From NCBI RefSeq assembly GCF_017832355.1, contig NZ_JAFIBY010000001.1, positions 434,001 to 498,000 of the forward strand: 64,000 bases of DNA, given 5' to 3'. Each line of letters begins with the position of its first letter. Position 1 is the stretch's first letter. The stretch comes from Serratia sp. PL17. GTDB taxonomy: Bacteria; Pseudomonadota; Gammaproteobacteria; Enterobacterales; Enterobacteriaceae. Of the stretch, positions 28,094 to 37,264 are shown one piece after another. The notes beneath the pieces are model-generated. The model did not search any database, was not told the DNA's origin, and saw nothing but the letters and a program-made list of their open reading frames with translations. The translations under genes were made by a program, and so were the position numbers.

Positions 28094-29673
28094 TGGTACA
28101 AATCCTCGACCAGTTTGGTCGCCCGATTAATCGCGAAGTGTTGAAGACGCCCCAGACGACCAAGATGGCAAGCCTCAACCGCATGTGGCCGGAGCATCCT
28201 TCAAAGGGGATGACCATCCGCCGGCTACCGCGCATCCTGGAAGCGGCTGAGCGCGGTGATTTGGCCGCACAGGCTGACCTGTTCGAGGACATGATCGAGC
28301 GTGATGGTCACATATTTTCTGAGATGGCCAAGCGCAAAAACGCCTTGCTTACCCTGGACTGGAGCATTGAGCCCCCAGAGAACGCCACGGATGAAGAGAA
28401 GAAGATAGCTGAAATGGTGTCCGCCTGGATGAAGGATATCCCGGAGTTTGAGGATATTACCCTCAATGCTGCCGACGCGATCGGGCACGGCTTTGCCGCA
28501 CAGGAGATTGAAAAGTGGGAGCTTGAAGACAAAATTTGGCTCCCGAGCAAAATCAAGCTACGCCCACACCGCTGGTTCTGTACCAATCCAGAAGCCGGCG
28601 ATGAAATCCGCCTCAGTGATGGCAGCATGAACGGTGCCGAACTCTGGCCGTTCGGCTGGCTGGTGCATACGCATAACGCCAAATCCGGGTATGTGGCACA
28701 GTCTGGGCTCTATCGCGTGCTGGTGTGGCCATACCTGTTCAAGAACTACGGCATTCGTGATCTGGCTGAGTTCCTAGAGATCTACGGTTTACCTGCACGC
28801 GTCGGCACCTACCTCGCCGGCGCGACAGACGACGATAAAGACCGGTTGTTAGAAGCTCTTGTGACGTTGGGCCATGATGCCGCCGGTATTATCCCCGAAG
28901 GCACCAAGATTGAATTCCTGACAGCGGCCAGCGGTCAGGCAGATCCGTTTGTTGCTATGGTCGATTGGGCCGAACGTACCGAATCAAAAGTGATTCTGGG
29001 CGCAACGCTCACCAGTCAGGCCGACGGCAAAAGCTCGACTAACGCCCTCGGCAAAGTGCATAACGATGTTCGCCACGACATTTTGATCGCTGATGCACGT
29101 CAAATCGAGGGCTTCTATCGCGGTTTCATCCGTATGTTATTGGCCATCAATGGCTATCAGGTGAGCTCTCGCCGTCAGCCACGACTCGTCTTCGATACCC
29201 GCGAACTGGAGAACATCAAGGAGTTTGCCGAGGGGGTGTCTACCCTGGTGACGGCAGGCATGAAATCTATTCCAGCCTCCTGGGTACATAAGAAAATTGG
29301 CATACCGCTCCCCCAAGAAGGTGAAGAGGTATTGTCGCCGCCCGCTACTACGCCGGTATTGCCTAGTGCGAAATTGTCACAGCAACACTCCCGGTTCCGT
29401 TCATTTGCCGCGCTGAGCACGGAAACAGATATTGACGACCCGGCGCAGGTGGCGCTGGATAATGCACAGACGGTGCCAGACGCCATCAACAATGCCATGC
29501 AACAACTGATAGCCCCGCTGGTTGCTGCGCTTAGCCAGGGTAATACCCCGGATGATGCACTGGACATCATCGCGGCCAGCTATCCCGATTTGGATGATAG
29601 CCAGCTGCAGCAATTGCTGACCCAGGCTCTCTTTGTTGCTGATATCTGGGGGCGTCTGAATGCCGACAGCTGA
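28093..29673 (+). CDS. Portal protein (Mu gp29-like, DUF935)
   Basis: 526 residues. The DUF935 pattern is clear: GMTIRRLPRILEAAERGDLAAQADLFEDM and the central IKLRPHRWFCTNPEAGDEIRL and DLAEFLEIYGLPARVGTY. The portal forms the ring through which DNA enters and leaves the head. The ATG at 28093 overlaps the terminase stop by 1 bp, indicating coupling. Confidence 0.92.
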   Translation: MVQILDQFGRPINREVLKTPQTTKMASLNRMWPEHPSKGMTIRRLPRILEAAERGDLAAQADLFEDMIERDGHIFSEMAKRKNALLTLDWSIEPPENATDEEKKIAEMVSAWMKDIPEFEDITLNAADAIGHGFAAQEIEKWELEDKIWLPSKIKLRPHRWFCTNPEAGDEIRLSDGSMNGAELWPFGWLVHTHNAKSGYVAQSGLYRVLVWPYLFKNYGIRDLAEFLEIYGLPARVGTYLAGATDDDKDRLLEALVTLGHDAAGIIPEGTKIEFLTAASGQADPFVAMVDWAERTESKVILGATLTSQADGKSSTNALGKVHNDVRHDILIADARQIEGFYRGFIRMLLAINGYQVSSRRQPRLVFDTRELENIKEFAEGVSTLVTAGMKSIPASWVHKKIGIPLPQEGEEVLSPPATTPVLPSAKLSQQHSRFRSFAALSTETDIDDPAQVALDNAQTVPDAINNAMQQLIAPLVAALSQGNTPDDALDIIAASYPDLDDSQLQQLLTQALFVADIWGRLNADS

Positions 29674-30922
29674 TGTGGATCTGGCCTATGCCATCGGGTT
29701 GAAACCGGCCGAGGCCATCCGCTATTTCGAGAGCAAGGGTTATACCCTCGGTTTCAACTGGCATGACGTTGAAGCGCGAGCGCACGCAACGGCATTCACC
29801 GTAGCCGGTGTACTCAAAGTGGACGTGCTGGAGGACATTCGCAACGGGTTAACGAGCAGCCTTAAGGAAGGCAAGACGCTCGCTCAGTTTGAAAAGCAAC
29901 TGATGCCTTACCTGGTGCAAAAAGGCTGGCTGGGTAAAGGCCTGGTGGCCGATGAAGATGGTGTGTTGGAAGGGAAGCAACTGACGCCGCGCCGGCTACG
30001 CACCATCTTTGAAACCAATATGCAGTCCAGCTACAACGCTGGCCGCTATGAAGAACAGTTGGCCAACGTGGAGTTTCGGCCGTTCTGGGAGCGCGTTGCC
30101 GTCATGGACAGGCGCACACGCCCACGCCATGCGGCCCTCAATGGGTTTACTGCCCGCCATGATGATCCTGTGTGGCAGTTTATGTATCCGCCTGACGGGT
30201 ATGGATGCCGTTGTCGTGTCCGGGCGCGTTCGGCCGCCGACATCGAGCGGTATGGCATCCAGGTTCAATCCGGCGAGGGCCGCATTGTTACGGTGCAGCA
30301 AGCCTGGGGGCCAAGCGATACACGGGAAGTCCAGGCCTTGCGCATCAACAATGAGCTCTATACCCCGGATGCCGGTTTTGGTCACAATCCTGGCCAGGGA
30401 AACCTTGCCGCGCTGGGGCAGCGGCTCATGGATAAATCTGCTACTGCCGCACCCCGGTTGGCAGCAACGGCCGTCAATGAAACACTGGCTGATAACACCG
30501 TGTTAAACGCCGTTTCAGGGGGCGTTAAACGATGGGTTGATCAGGTGCTTATCCGCCAGAAGCCCAGCGGTGACTTGCGTCACTTGGGTGCAGTTTCGCC
30601 CGAGACACTCACCGCGCTGGAAATGCGCGGCCGTGCGCCAGCATCGGCGATTTTGTCCGCCCGCGATCATGATGTTGTTTCTTCTCCTGGGCCACTGTGG
30701 CAAGAATTGCCGGCAATGCTGCGATCGGCAGAGGCCACCCTGTTGGATGGGGATAACCTGGTGTATGTCTGCCGCCAGGGTAAGCAGCAATTCGGCGTAA
30801 TTGCGACGCCGAATACTGATGTTTCGGGACTCGCCATCACGCTGATGCATCAGGGGGCCGCACTCACGCCGGCGCAGCTGCAGGAGCTTGGCCAACTCCC
30901 TGTCGTTACTGGAGGGCTCTGA
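29660..30922 (+). CDS. F: Head morphogenesis protein F (Mu gp30-like)
   Basis: 420 residues. The SPP1-gp7/MuF domain (about residues 55-200) includes RLRTIFETNMQSSYNAGRYEEQ, the MDRRTRPRHAALNGF stretch, and a cysteine pair in YGCRCRVRA. The C-terminal part (about 270-420) carries a barnase/EndoU-like-sized extra domain of unknown role. It overlaps the portal gene by 14 bp. A minor head protein needed for maturation. Confidence 0.88.
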   Translation: MPTADVDLAYAIGLKPAEAIRYFESKGYTLGFNWHDVEARAHATAFTVAGVLKVDVLEDIRNGLTSSLKEGKTLAQFEKQLMPYLVQKGWLGKGLVADEDGVLEGKQLTPRRLRTIFETNMQSSYNAGRYEEQLANVEFRPFWERVAVMDRRTRPRHAALNGFTARHDDPVWQFMYPPDGYGCRCRVRARSAADIERYGIQVQSGEGRIVTVQQAWGPSDTREVQALRINNELYTPDAGFGHNPGQGNLAALGQRLMDKSATAAPRLAATAVNETLADNTVLNAVSGGVKRWVDQVLIRQKPSGDLRHLGAVSPETLTALEMRGRAPASAILSARDHDVVSSPGPLWQELPAMLRSAEATLLDGDNLVYVCRQGKQQFGVIATPNTDVSGLAITLMHQGAALTPAQLQELGQLPVVTGGL

Positions 30923-31473
30923 TGTCTACGGTCTATCACATCACATACAATGTCACCGACTTTGAGAATGCCCTGGGCGAGCTCATCAAGAAGCTGGAGC
31001 ACCGCGAGCCGCTGATGCGTGAGCTGGCGGCCGCAATGGGTGATGCCGTCGAGGAGAACTTCAAGAATCAGGGCCGTCCGGCCTGGATGGGATGGAGTCC
31101 GGCTTATGCCAGGAAACGCGCTGGCGGTAAAATTCTGCAACGTTCCGGGCGATTGGCCAGCAGCATTAGCCAGCAGAGCAGCAATGATGAGGCATTGGTC
31201 GGCACCAATGTTGTTTACGCCCGCATTCACCAGGAAGGCGGCAGCATTAACATCCCGGCCCGCAGTCAGCGGGCATACTACCATCAGCGCAAGGACGGCT
31301 CGCTCAACAACCGGTTTGCCAGGAAATCGAAAGCCAACTACAGCGAATGGAATACCATACCGGGCTATCAAATCAAGATGCCGGCGCGGCCATTCCTGCA
31401 CCTGACCGAAAGCGACGTTGATGGTATGGAAGAGACGGCAAAAGCCTACCTTCAACGCGTTATTGATTCATAA
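30922..31473 (+). CDS. G: Virion morphogenesis protein G (Mu gpG-like)
   Basis: 183 residues with the phage virion morphogenesis family pattern: NFKNQGRPAWMGWSPAYARKRAGGKILQRSGRL ... YARIHQEGG and the C-terminal PARPFLHLT. In Mu, G acts in head/tail joining or tail completion. Its ATG shares a base with the F stop. A 205-bp gap follows. Confidence 0.85.
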   Translation: MSTVYHITYNVTDFENALGELIKKLEHREPLMRELAAAMGDAVEENFKNQGRPAWMGWSPAYARKRAGGKILQRSGRLASSISQQSSNDEALVGTNVVYARIHQEGGSINIPARSQRAYYHQRKDGSLNNRFARKSKANYSEWNTIPGYQIKMPARPFLHLTESDVDGMEETAKAYLQRVIDS

Positions 31474-31640
31474 GCTAAAACGCCCTGTAACGTCCGTGGC
31501 GCACTTTTCTTTCCTCCGGCTACACACGTTCGTCTCTACACCCGTTTGGCGTTTTTAAAAACGGTTTAAAAACGATGGGGCGTCTTGTCATTGCCTACAG
31601 GGTAGTGGCAAGATGATCGCCGACCATTTCCCCCTGATTA
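31474..31640. other. Non-coding gap between G and I; candidate central gyrase site
   Basis: About 167 bp before the second late promoter, with no gene. Features: AAAACGCC (31477-31484) inverted against GGCGTTTT (31548-31555); a GTGGCGCAC block at 31496-31504; and TTTAAAAACG repeated twice around 31554-31574. In Mu the strong gyrase site that lets the ends pair lies between G and I at the genome centre. The centre of this prophage is 31932, about 350 bp away. Confidence 0.5.
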
Positions 31641-31642
31641 CC

Positions 31643-31689
31643 CCACTGAACCCCTTCACCTGAATCCAGTTTTCGCCGATGCGTATTCT
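31643..31689 (+). promoter_or_regulatory. Predicted late promoter 2 (protease/head block)
   Basis: CCACTGAACCCCTTCACCTGAA at 31643-31664 repeats the motif at 23675, with the dyad TGAA-N4-TTCA at 31647-31658. The -10-like TATTCT at 31684-31689 lies 25 bp downstream of the dyad. The predicted start (about 31696) is at the ATG of the next gene. Confidence 0.72.
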
Positions 31690-31696
31690 CGGCGGC

Positions 31697-32833
31697 ATGA
31701 AACTAAAAATCGCCGCACTGGCCATCGAAATCACCAAAGCGAATCACGGCACTATCCAGCTTTTCCCTGCTGGTGAATTCCGTGCTCGTGATGGTCGCCC
31801 AACGGAATGCGATCACTGGCTGATGACGGCCGAGATTGCCAAGCCGCTTATTGCGACTGCAGTGGAACGCGCCACGCCGTATGTCATTGACTACGAACAC
31901 CAGACTTTGCGTGCAGCGACCAACGGCCAGCCTGCGCCAGCAGCCGGCTGGTTCCACACACTGGAATGGCGTGAAGAAGGTCTGTTTGCTGTCGATGTGC
32001 AGTGGACGGACGCTGCAGCAGAAATGATCGCCAAGGGCGAATACCTCTTTATCTCTCCTGTTTTTACCTACAACGAATCTGGCCACGTGGTGCAAATCAT
32101 CAATGCCGCGCTGACCAATACACCGGCCCTGGATGGGATGGAGGAAGTGATGCTTGCTGCCGCCTCTCTCCTGGCCGCTGGCTCAACCTCAAAAGGTACT
32201 TCCACAATGGATGAACTACTCGAACGCCTTCGCTGGATGTTGAATCTGCCGATCACCGCCACGAAGGAAGACATTGTTGCCGAGCTCAACAAGTTGATTG
32301 ATCAACTGCTCGGCGCTGATGCCGGCACGGCTGCAGCATCGTTTCAGACGCTGTCGGCTAATCCCTTCAACCTGATTGACAAGTTAACCCAGGACGCCGC
32401 CCAAACGGCTGCACTGAGCGCCCAGGTGGAAAATCCTGATCCGTCCAAATGGGTAGCGGTGGCTGTCATGCAGGAGTCCATCAGCCAGGCAGTGACCCAT
32501 GCAGGCGTAACGTCTGCAGCAGATTTGGCTACGCGTGAATGTGACACCTTGATCACTGCTGCACTTTCCGATGGCCGCTTGCTGCCAGCACAAGAGCCCT
32601 GGGCGAAGGGACTGGCGAAAGCCAACCCGGACAGCCTCAAGACTTTCCTGGACAAGGCTCCGAAAATCGCGGCCCTCACGACTACCCAGACCGGTGGCCA
32701 ACCACCTGCAGGGGCGAAACCGGCACCATCGTTGGACGATTCGGATGATGAATTGGCCGCTGCGGTGGCGCTCAGCGCCATGATGGGTACTGACCCGGCA
32801 GACATTGCCAAATATGTGGGAGACAAGAAATGA
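31697..32833 (+). CDS. I: Prohead protease / scaffold I (Mu gp32-like)
   Basis: 378 residues. The N-terminal ~170 residues form the Mu I-type protease (HWLMTAEIAKPLIATA ... YVIDYEHQTL ... PAAGWFHTLEWREEGLFAVDVQWT ... FISPVFTYNE), and the remainder is a helical scaffold. In Mu an internal start gives the scaffold protein Z; here ATGGATGAACTACTC near 32208 (MDELLERLRWM) is a candidate. I choose the ATG at 31697 because the upstream in-frame start lies inside the predicted promoter. Confidence 0.9.
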   Translation: MKLKIAALAIEITKANHGTIQLFPAGEFRARDGRPTECDHWLMTAEIAKPLIATAVERATPYVIDYEHQTLRAATNGQPAPAAGWFHTLEWREEGLFAVDVQWTDAAAEMIAKGEYLFISPVFTYNESGHVVQIINAALTNTPALDGMEEVMLAAASLLAAGSTSKGTSTMDELLERLRWMLNLPITATKEDIVAELNKLIDQLLGADAGTAAASFQTLSANPFNLIDKLTQDAAQTAALSAQVENPDPSKWVAVAVMQESISQAVTHAGVTSAADLATRECDTLITAALSDGRLLPAQEPWAKGLAKANPDSLKTFLDKAPKIAALTTTQTGGQPPAGAKPAPSLDDSDDELAAAVALSAMMGTDPADIAKYVGDKK

Positions 32834-33225
32834 CCGATCGCAATACCCCTTATAAAGATGGCGAGCTGTTCCCGGTTCCTATCGCAGCCGCCACCGAAAT
32901 CTTCGGTGGCCATATTGTCGCAGGCAATGCTGCCGGCTTTGCCGTACTGGCCACCGCTGTGGCTGCGCAGGTGACGCTGGGTGTTTCCGATGGCTATGCC
33001 GACAACCGCGCCGGCACAGCAGGCGACGCTGTCGCCCTGGTGCGCCGGGGCAAGTCCTGGTTCTTTGCCAACCTGGGGGGCGATGCCGTCACACAGGCGG
33101 ATATTGGCAAAGAGTGTTTTGTTGCCGACAGCCAGACTGTGGCGAAAACCAGCAACAGCGACGTGCGTCCTGTTGCCGGTAAAGTGCTGGGCGTGGAAAG
33201 CGCCGGCGTTTGGGTTCTGATTTAA
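32830..33225 (+). CDS. Head decoration-type protein (DUF2190-like)
   Basis: 131 residues between protease and major head protein. The beta-rich sequence with GGHIVAGNAAGFAVLATAVAAQVTLGVSDGYADNR and GDAVALVRRGKSWFFAN fits DUF2190/capsid-cement-like proteins. It should bind the outside of the capsid. It overlaps the protease stop by 4 bp. Confidence 0.75.
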   Translation: MTDRNTPYKDGELFPVPIAAATEIFGGHIVAGNAAGFAVLATAVAAQVTLGVSDGYADNRAGTAGDAVALVRRGKSWFFANLGGDAVTQADIGKECFVADSQTVAKTSNSDVRPVAGKVLGVESAGVWVLI

Positions 33226-33237
33226 AGGAGTAGGCCC

Positions 33238-34146
33238 GTGATTGTTAACGTAAAAAATATTAAAGCGATCTTCATCAACCTGAAAACCACGTTCCAGAAG
33301 GCGTTTGACCAGACACCGAGTGACTGGCAGAAAGTGGCGATGAAGGTGCCTTCCACAAGCAAGCAGAACGATTACAGCTGGCTTGGGCGTTTCCCCAAAA
33401 TGCGTAAGTGGATTGGCGACAAGGCGGTAAAAGCCCTGGAAGCCTTCAACTATTCGATCGTCAACGATGACTTTGAAGCTACGGTTGAGGTTGATCGTAA
33501 TGATATCGAAGACGATCAAATTTTGGGGTTGGCTCAGCAAGCCCAGGCGGCTGGCCAATCGGCTGCAGAGTTACCGTCGGATATTGTGTTTGCTTTGCTG
33601 AGCCAGGGGTTCACCAACCTGTGCTACGACGGCCAGCCGTTCTTTGATATCGACCACCCGGTGAACGGTGTATCTGTTTCCAACAAAGGCACCAAGAAGC
33701 TGTCAGCGGCAACTCAGGCAGCGGCGAAAGCCAGTTATGGCGTGGCGCGTGCTGCCATGCGCAGCTTCAAGGATGAGGAAGGCGCGTCATTGAAAGTTCG
33801 CCCGACCATTCTTGTCGTGCCGCCAGCGCTGGAAGATGAAGCCAATTTCCTGATGACTGCCGACCGCTTCCCGGACAACACCCCGAATATCTATAAAGGT
33901 ACTGCAGAGGTGTTGGTTGTGCCGGAGCTGACCTCTGACACGCAATGGTTCCTGCTGGATACAACGCGTCCGGTGAAACCGCTCATCTATCAGGAGCGTA
34001 AAAAACCGGAGTTCGTTGAGCAAACCGACTACAACGCGGACAACGTCTTTATGCGCAAGAAGTTCCTGTTTGGCGCTGAGGCACGTGCTGCAGGTGGGTA
34101 TGGCTTCTGGCAGATGGCGTATGGCTCGACCGGGGAGACCGCATAA
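33238..34146 (+). CDS. T: Major head protein T (Mu gp34-like)
   Basis: 302 residues from a GTG with a good AAAGGAG site. The sequence FQKAFDQTPSDWQKVAMKVPSTSKQNDYSWLGRFPKMRKWIGDKAV is typical of the Mu gpT family of HK97-fold capsid proteins. It forms the icosahedral shell. The stop shares a base with the next start. Confidence 0.94.
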   Translation: MIVNVKNIKAIFINLKTTFQKAFDQTPSDWQKVAMKVPSTSKQNDYSWLGRFPKMRKWIGDKAVKALEAFNYSIVNDDFEATVEVDRNDIEDDQILGLAQQAQAAGQSAAELPSDIVFALLSQGFTNLCYDGQPFFDIDHPVNGVSVSNKGTKKLSAATQAAAKASYGVARAAMRSFKDEEGASLKVRPTILVVPPALEDEANFLMTADRFPDNTPNIYKGTAEVLVVPELTSDTQWFLLDTTRPVKPLIYQERKKPEFVEQTDYNADNVFMRKKFLFGAEARAAGGYGFWQMAYGSTGETA

Positions 34147-34544
34147 TGCCGATTCAAATCACTGCACGCCGTGAGGGTTTCCGCCGCTGTGGCATCGCCC
34201 ACAGTGCCAAGACCACCACCTACGAAGATGGTCACTTTACGCCGAAACAGTTGGCTGAGCTGGGGAACGATCCGCAATTGGTTGTGGTACGCATTGCAGC
34301 TGGCGTAGCAACCGATGATCAAGACCTGGACAAGCAGTTGCCCCTGGCCAGGGAAACCATCACCCGCCAGGAGCACGAGTTGGTCACGCTGAAATCGCAG
34401 TTAGATGATGCTCAAAAGGCTATCGCTTCTCAGCAGGAAAGTATCGCGGCGTTAACCACTGCACGCGATGACGCGATTGCAAACAGCACGGCTCTGGCGG
34501 CTGAACTGGCCGCGTTGAAAGAACCGCCTCCGGCGAAGAAATAA
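34146..34544 (+). CDS. Mu gp35-like protein with C-terminal coiled coil
   Basis: 132 residues. The N-terminal part (ITARREGFRRCGIAHSAKTTTYEDGHFTPKQLAELGNDPQLVV) is the Mu-type HI1506-related domain. The second half is a heptad-rich coiled coil (ITRQEHELVTLKSQLDDAQKAIASQQESIAALTTARDDAI). Found next to the major head gene in Mu-like phages; the role is unclear. Confidence 0.82.
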   Translation: MPIQITARREGFRRCGIAHSAKTTTYEDGHFTPKQLAELGNDPQLVVVRIAAGVATDDQDLDKQLPLARETITRQEHELVTLKSQLDDAQKAIASQQESIAALTTARDDAIANSTALAAELAALKEPPPAKK

Positions 34545-34553
34545 GGCGGCGCT

Positions 34554-34982
34554 ATGTATGCCACTCAAGCAGATATGGTGCTGGCGTTCGGTGATAAGGA
34601 ATGCATCTCTCTTACCGATCGCAAGTACACCGGCCAGATTGATGCTGAGGTGATGGCACAGGCGCTGGAGCAGTCCAGCGCCGAGATCGACGGTTATCTC
34701 GCGGGCCGCTATCCAACACCCTGGCCTGATACACCGCGTGTTCTGGTCGGTCGTTGCTGCGACATCGCTCGCTATAAATTGTGCGGCAGTGGTACGCAGT
34801 GTACCGACCTCATTCGGGAACGGTATGAGGATGCGATCCGCTATCTGGAGCGTGTGGCAGATGGGCGCATTACCCTGGGCCGCCAACCGGATGGCAGCGT
34901 GATCCAGGGCGGAACCAGTGCCCGCTTTGTCTCCGCCGGCAGGGCTTTTAGCCGAAAATCGACCAATGGAGGTGCATTTTGA
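34554..34982 (+). CDS. Mu gp36-like protein (DUF1320), head-tail connector
   Basis: 142 residues with the DUF1320 opening YATQADMVLAFGDKECISLTD and the central SSAEIDGYLAGRYPTPWPDTPRVLVGRCCDIARYKL. Proteins of this family are adaptors at the head-tail interface. It overlaps the next start by 4 bp. Confidence 0.86.
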   Translation: MYATQADMVLAFGDKECISLTDRKYTGQIDAEVMAQALEQSSAEIDGYLAGRYPTPWPDTPRVLVGRCCDIARYKLCGSGTQCTDLIRERYEDAIRYLERVADGRITLGRQPDGSVIQGGTSARFVSAGRAFSRKSTNGGAF

Positions 34983-35623
34983 TTATCGCCAACACTGAGC
35001 TGGCCATTGTGGAACGCCTCCGCCAGGGGCTCGGCAAGATGGTTCACAGCGTGGAGTCCTACGGTGGCGAGATGGACGGCGAGCCGGCGGAGATTATCCG
35101 CCAACTGCCCGCAACCTGGGTAACGTTCGGCGGAGTACAAAAGACCGAGAACACCAATCTCACCAAGAGAAAATACACCGTGCATGGCCGCTTTGTGGTG
35201 ATAGTCGGAGATCGCAACCTGCGCAATGAAAACGCCGCTCGGCTCGGTGGGCCGGGATTCGATGAGGTGGGTACGTATCGCCTGGTGATGGCCGTGCGTC
35301 GCCTGTTGTCCGGGCAAGATATGTCGCTGCCCATCAAGCACCTTATTCCTGGTCGGGTTCGGACGTTGTTCAATACGCAGGTGGAGGCGGCAGCAATGTC
35401 TGTTTTTGCCTGTGAGTTCGATACAGCCTGGATTGAGTCCGCTCTGGAGGAAGGCAAATTCCCTCTGGTTAACGCGCCGGCAGACCATCCTGACAACCTC
35501 TTTAATGGGTTCGACGGTGTGTCCAGCGAGCCCGACGCTGAGTGGTTACGCACCCATTTGAACTATGACATACCGCAGACGGCGCAAAAGCCGGATGCCG
35601 TGGACATTATCAATCATGAATGA
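34979..35623 (+). CDS. Mu gp37-like protein (DUF1834), tail completion
   Basis: 214 residues from a TTG placed 8 bp after GGAGGTG, overlapping the previous stop. Family features: VERLRQGLGKMVHSVESYGGE, PATWVTFGGVQ, and GTYRLVMAVRRLLSGQD. Gp37-like proteins (DUF1834) probably end the tail at the head side. Confidence 0.85.
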   Translation: MIIANTELAIVERLRQGLGKMVHSVESYGGEMDGEPAEIIRQLPATWVTFGGVQKTENTNLTKRKYTVHGRFVVIVGDRNLRNENAARLGGPGFDEVGTYRLVMAVRRLLSGQDMSLPIKHLIPGRVRTLFNTQVEAAAMSVFACEFDTAWIESALEEGKFPLVNAPADHPDNLFNGFDGVSSEPDAEWLRTHLNYDIPQTAQKPDAVDIINHE

Positions 35624-35843
35624 GATCAGCATTAAAGCAGTGGCCGGTGTGCGTGTTCCCAGGGAAGACAATCCGCGTCGCTACATCACAGCAGATGAAG
35701 CTGTGACGGTTCCAGACTCAGCGTATTACCAGCGGCAGATTGCCGCCGGCGATCTGCTGATTATTGAGGGCGAAGCCAACGCGGCCGCGCCAGTTAATCA
35801 GGGTAAGGCCGTAAAAACGGAGGTTAACCGTGGCGAGTCCTAA
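35616..35843 (+). CDS. Mu gp38-like protein (DUF2635)
   Basis: 75 residues from the ATG overlapping the previous stop by 8 bp. The short DUF2635 pattern is visible (IKAVAGVRVPREDNPRRYITADEAVTVPDSAYYQRQIAAGDLLI). It always lies directly before the sheath gene in Mu-like phages; function unknown. Confidence 0.82.
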   Translation: MNEISIKAVAGVRVPREDNPRRYITADEAVTVPDSAYYQRQIAAGDLLIIEGEANAAAPVNQGKAVKTEVNRGES

Positions 35844-37251
35844 CATTGCATTCGACAGTATCCCGAGCAGCATCCGCGTTCCTGGCCAGTATCTGGAGTT
35901 TAATACCCGGTTGGCCGTTCGCACCTTGCCAGGCAACCCACAGAAAGTGTTGCTGATTGGTCAGATGCTCGCTAGCGGTACTGCAGCACCACTGCAAGCC
36001 ATTGATGTTTTCTCAGACGAACAAGCGGCCGTCTACTTTGGGCGTGGTTCTATCGCACACCTGATGGCCACCGCAGCCATCACCAGCAATAGCTATTTGC
36101 AACTGCAGATGATTGGCGTCTCCGATGCTACAGCAGGTAAAGCGGCGACAGGGACAGTTACAGTAGCCGGCTCGGCAACGGGCAGCGGTACCGTTTCTGT
36201 CTGGGTTGGTGCCACGCGTGTGGATGTTGTTATTGACGCCGGCGATACAGCGGTCGCAATTGCTACCGCGCTTGCGACCGCGATCACCCAACAATCTACC
36301 CTGCCGGTCACAGCAACTGCCGCCGCTGCCGTCGTGACGCTGACCGCCCGCAATAAGGGTGACGCCGGTAACGAGATCGTCCTGCAGGCGCAGTCAACAG
36401 CATCAGGGGCAACAGTGGCCGTGGTGGCCATGACAGGCGGTGAAATTGACCCGGATATCGCGCCGGCACTGGCGGCTGTATTTGCGGCCGGTCATAACAT
36501 CGTGGCGACACCGTTCTCGACCGCTACTGCGCTGACGGCACTGCGCACGCATCTGGATGAAACCGGCGGCCCGCTGGAAAAACGCGGCGCAATAGGCGTT
36601 GCCGGCTGGCGCAAATCGTTATCGACCGGCACCACGTTGGCCAGTCAGATTAACGCCGGCCGCATCACCCTGGGATGGCATAACGGTTCGGCCAAGCTGC
36701 CGGCAGAAATCGCGGCCTCCTACGCGGCCGTTATGGCCAGCGAAGAAGACCCGGCCCGTCCGCTCAATACGCTGCAGCTGAAAGCGCTGGATGTCACAGC
36801 GCTGGCCAGCCGTCCTGGCCGCAATGAGCAGGAGAATGCACTGCATAATGGTTTAACGCCGTTCGTTGTGGGTGCAGGTGACAAAGTGCAGATTGTTCGT
36901 GCCATCAGCACTTACACCAAAAACGCCCAGGGCGTGGACGATGTAGCGTTGCTGGATATAACCACCATCCGCACCCTGGACTATGTGCGCAAGGCCTGCG
37001 GCGATCGCATCGCGTTGCGTTTCCCGCGTGACAAGTTGAGTAGCCGAACCCCGGCAAAGGTACGCAGCGAACTGCTGGACGTGCTTATCAAGCTGGAGGA
37101 GCTGGAGATTGTGGAAAGCGTCACGGAGAACCAGGCCGCACTGCTTGTGGAGCGCGATTCCCAAGACGTTAACCGGCTGAATGCGGCGATCCCTACTGAT
37201 ATTGTGAATGGTCTGCATGTATTTGCCGGCCGTATCGACCTGCTGTTGTAA
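35830..37251 (+). CDS. L: Tail sheath protein L (Mu gp39-like)
   Basis: 473 residues from a GTG. The sheath opening IAFDSIPSSIRVPGQYLEFNTRLA is conserved in Mu-type sheaths. A beta-rich insert (about residues 110-200, with GTVTVAGSATGSGTVSVWVG) faces the outside, and the C-terminal part (LASRPGRNEQENALHNGLTPFVV ... TIRTLDYVRKACGDRIALRFPRDKL) builds the contractile core. The presence of a sheath means a myovirus-type particle. Confidence 0.93.
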   Translation: MASPNIAFDSIPSSIRVPGQYLEFNTRLAVRTLPGNPQKVLLIGQMLASGTAAPLQAIDVFSDEQAAVYFGRGSIAHLMATAAITSNSYLQLQMIGVSDATAGKAATGTVTVAGSATGSGTVSVWVGATRVDVVIDAGDTAVAIATALATAITQQSTLPVTATAAAAVVTLTARNKGDAGNEIVLQAQSTASGATVAVVAMTGGEIDPDIAPALAAVFAAGHNIVATPFSTATALTALRTHLDETGGPLEKRGAIGVAGWRKSLSTGTTLASQINAGRITLGWHNGSAKLPAEIAASYAAVMASEEDPARPLNTLQLKALDVTALASRPGRNEQENALHNGLTPFVVGAGDKVQIVRAISTYTKNAQGVDDVALLDITTIRTLDYVRKACGDRIALRFPRDKLSSRTPAKVRSELLDVLIKLEELEIVESVTENQAALLVERDSQDVNRLNAAIPTDIVNGLHVFAGRIDLLL

Positions 37252-37264
37252 GGAGTAATTGGCG

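Noticed and set aside
32344-33558. 404-residue minus-strand frame across I, the decoration gene and T
   Set aside because: Spans three well-supported sense genes; a codon-bias shadow.
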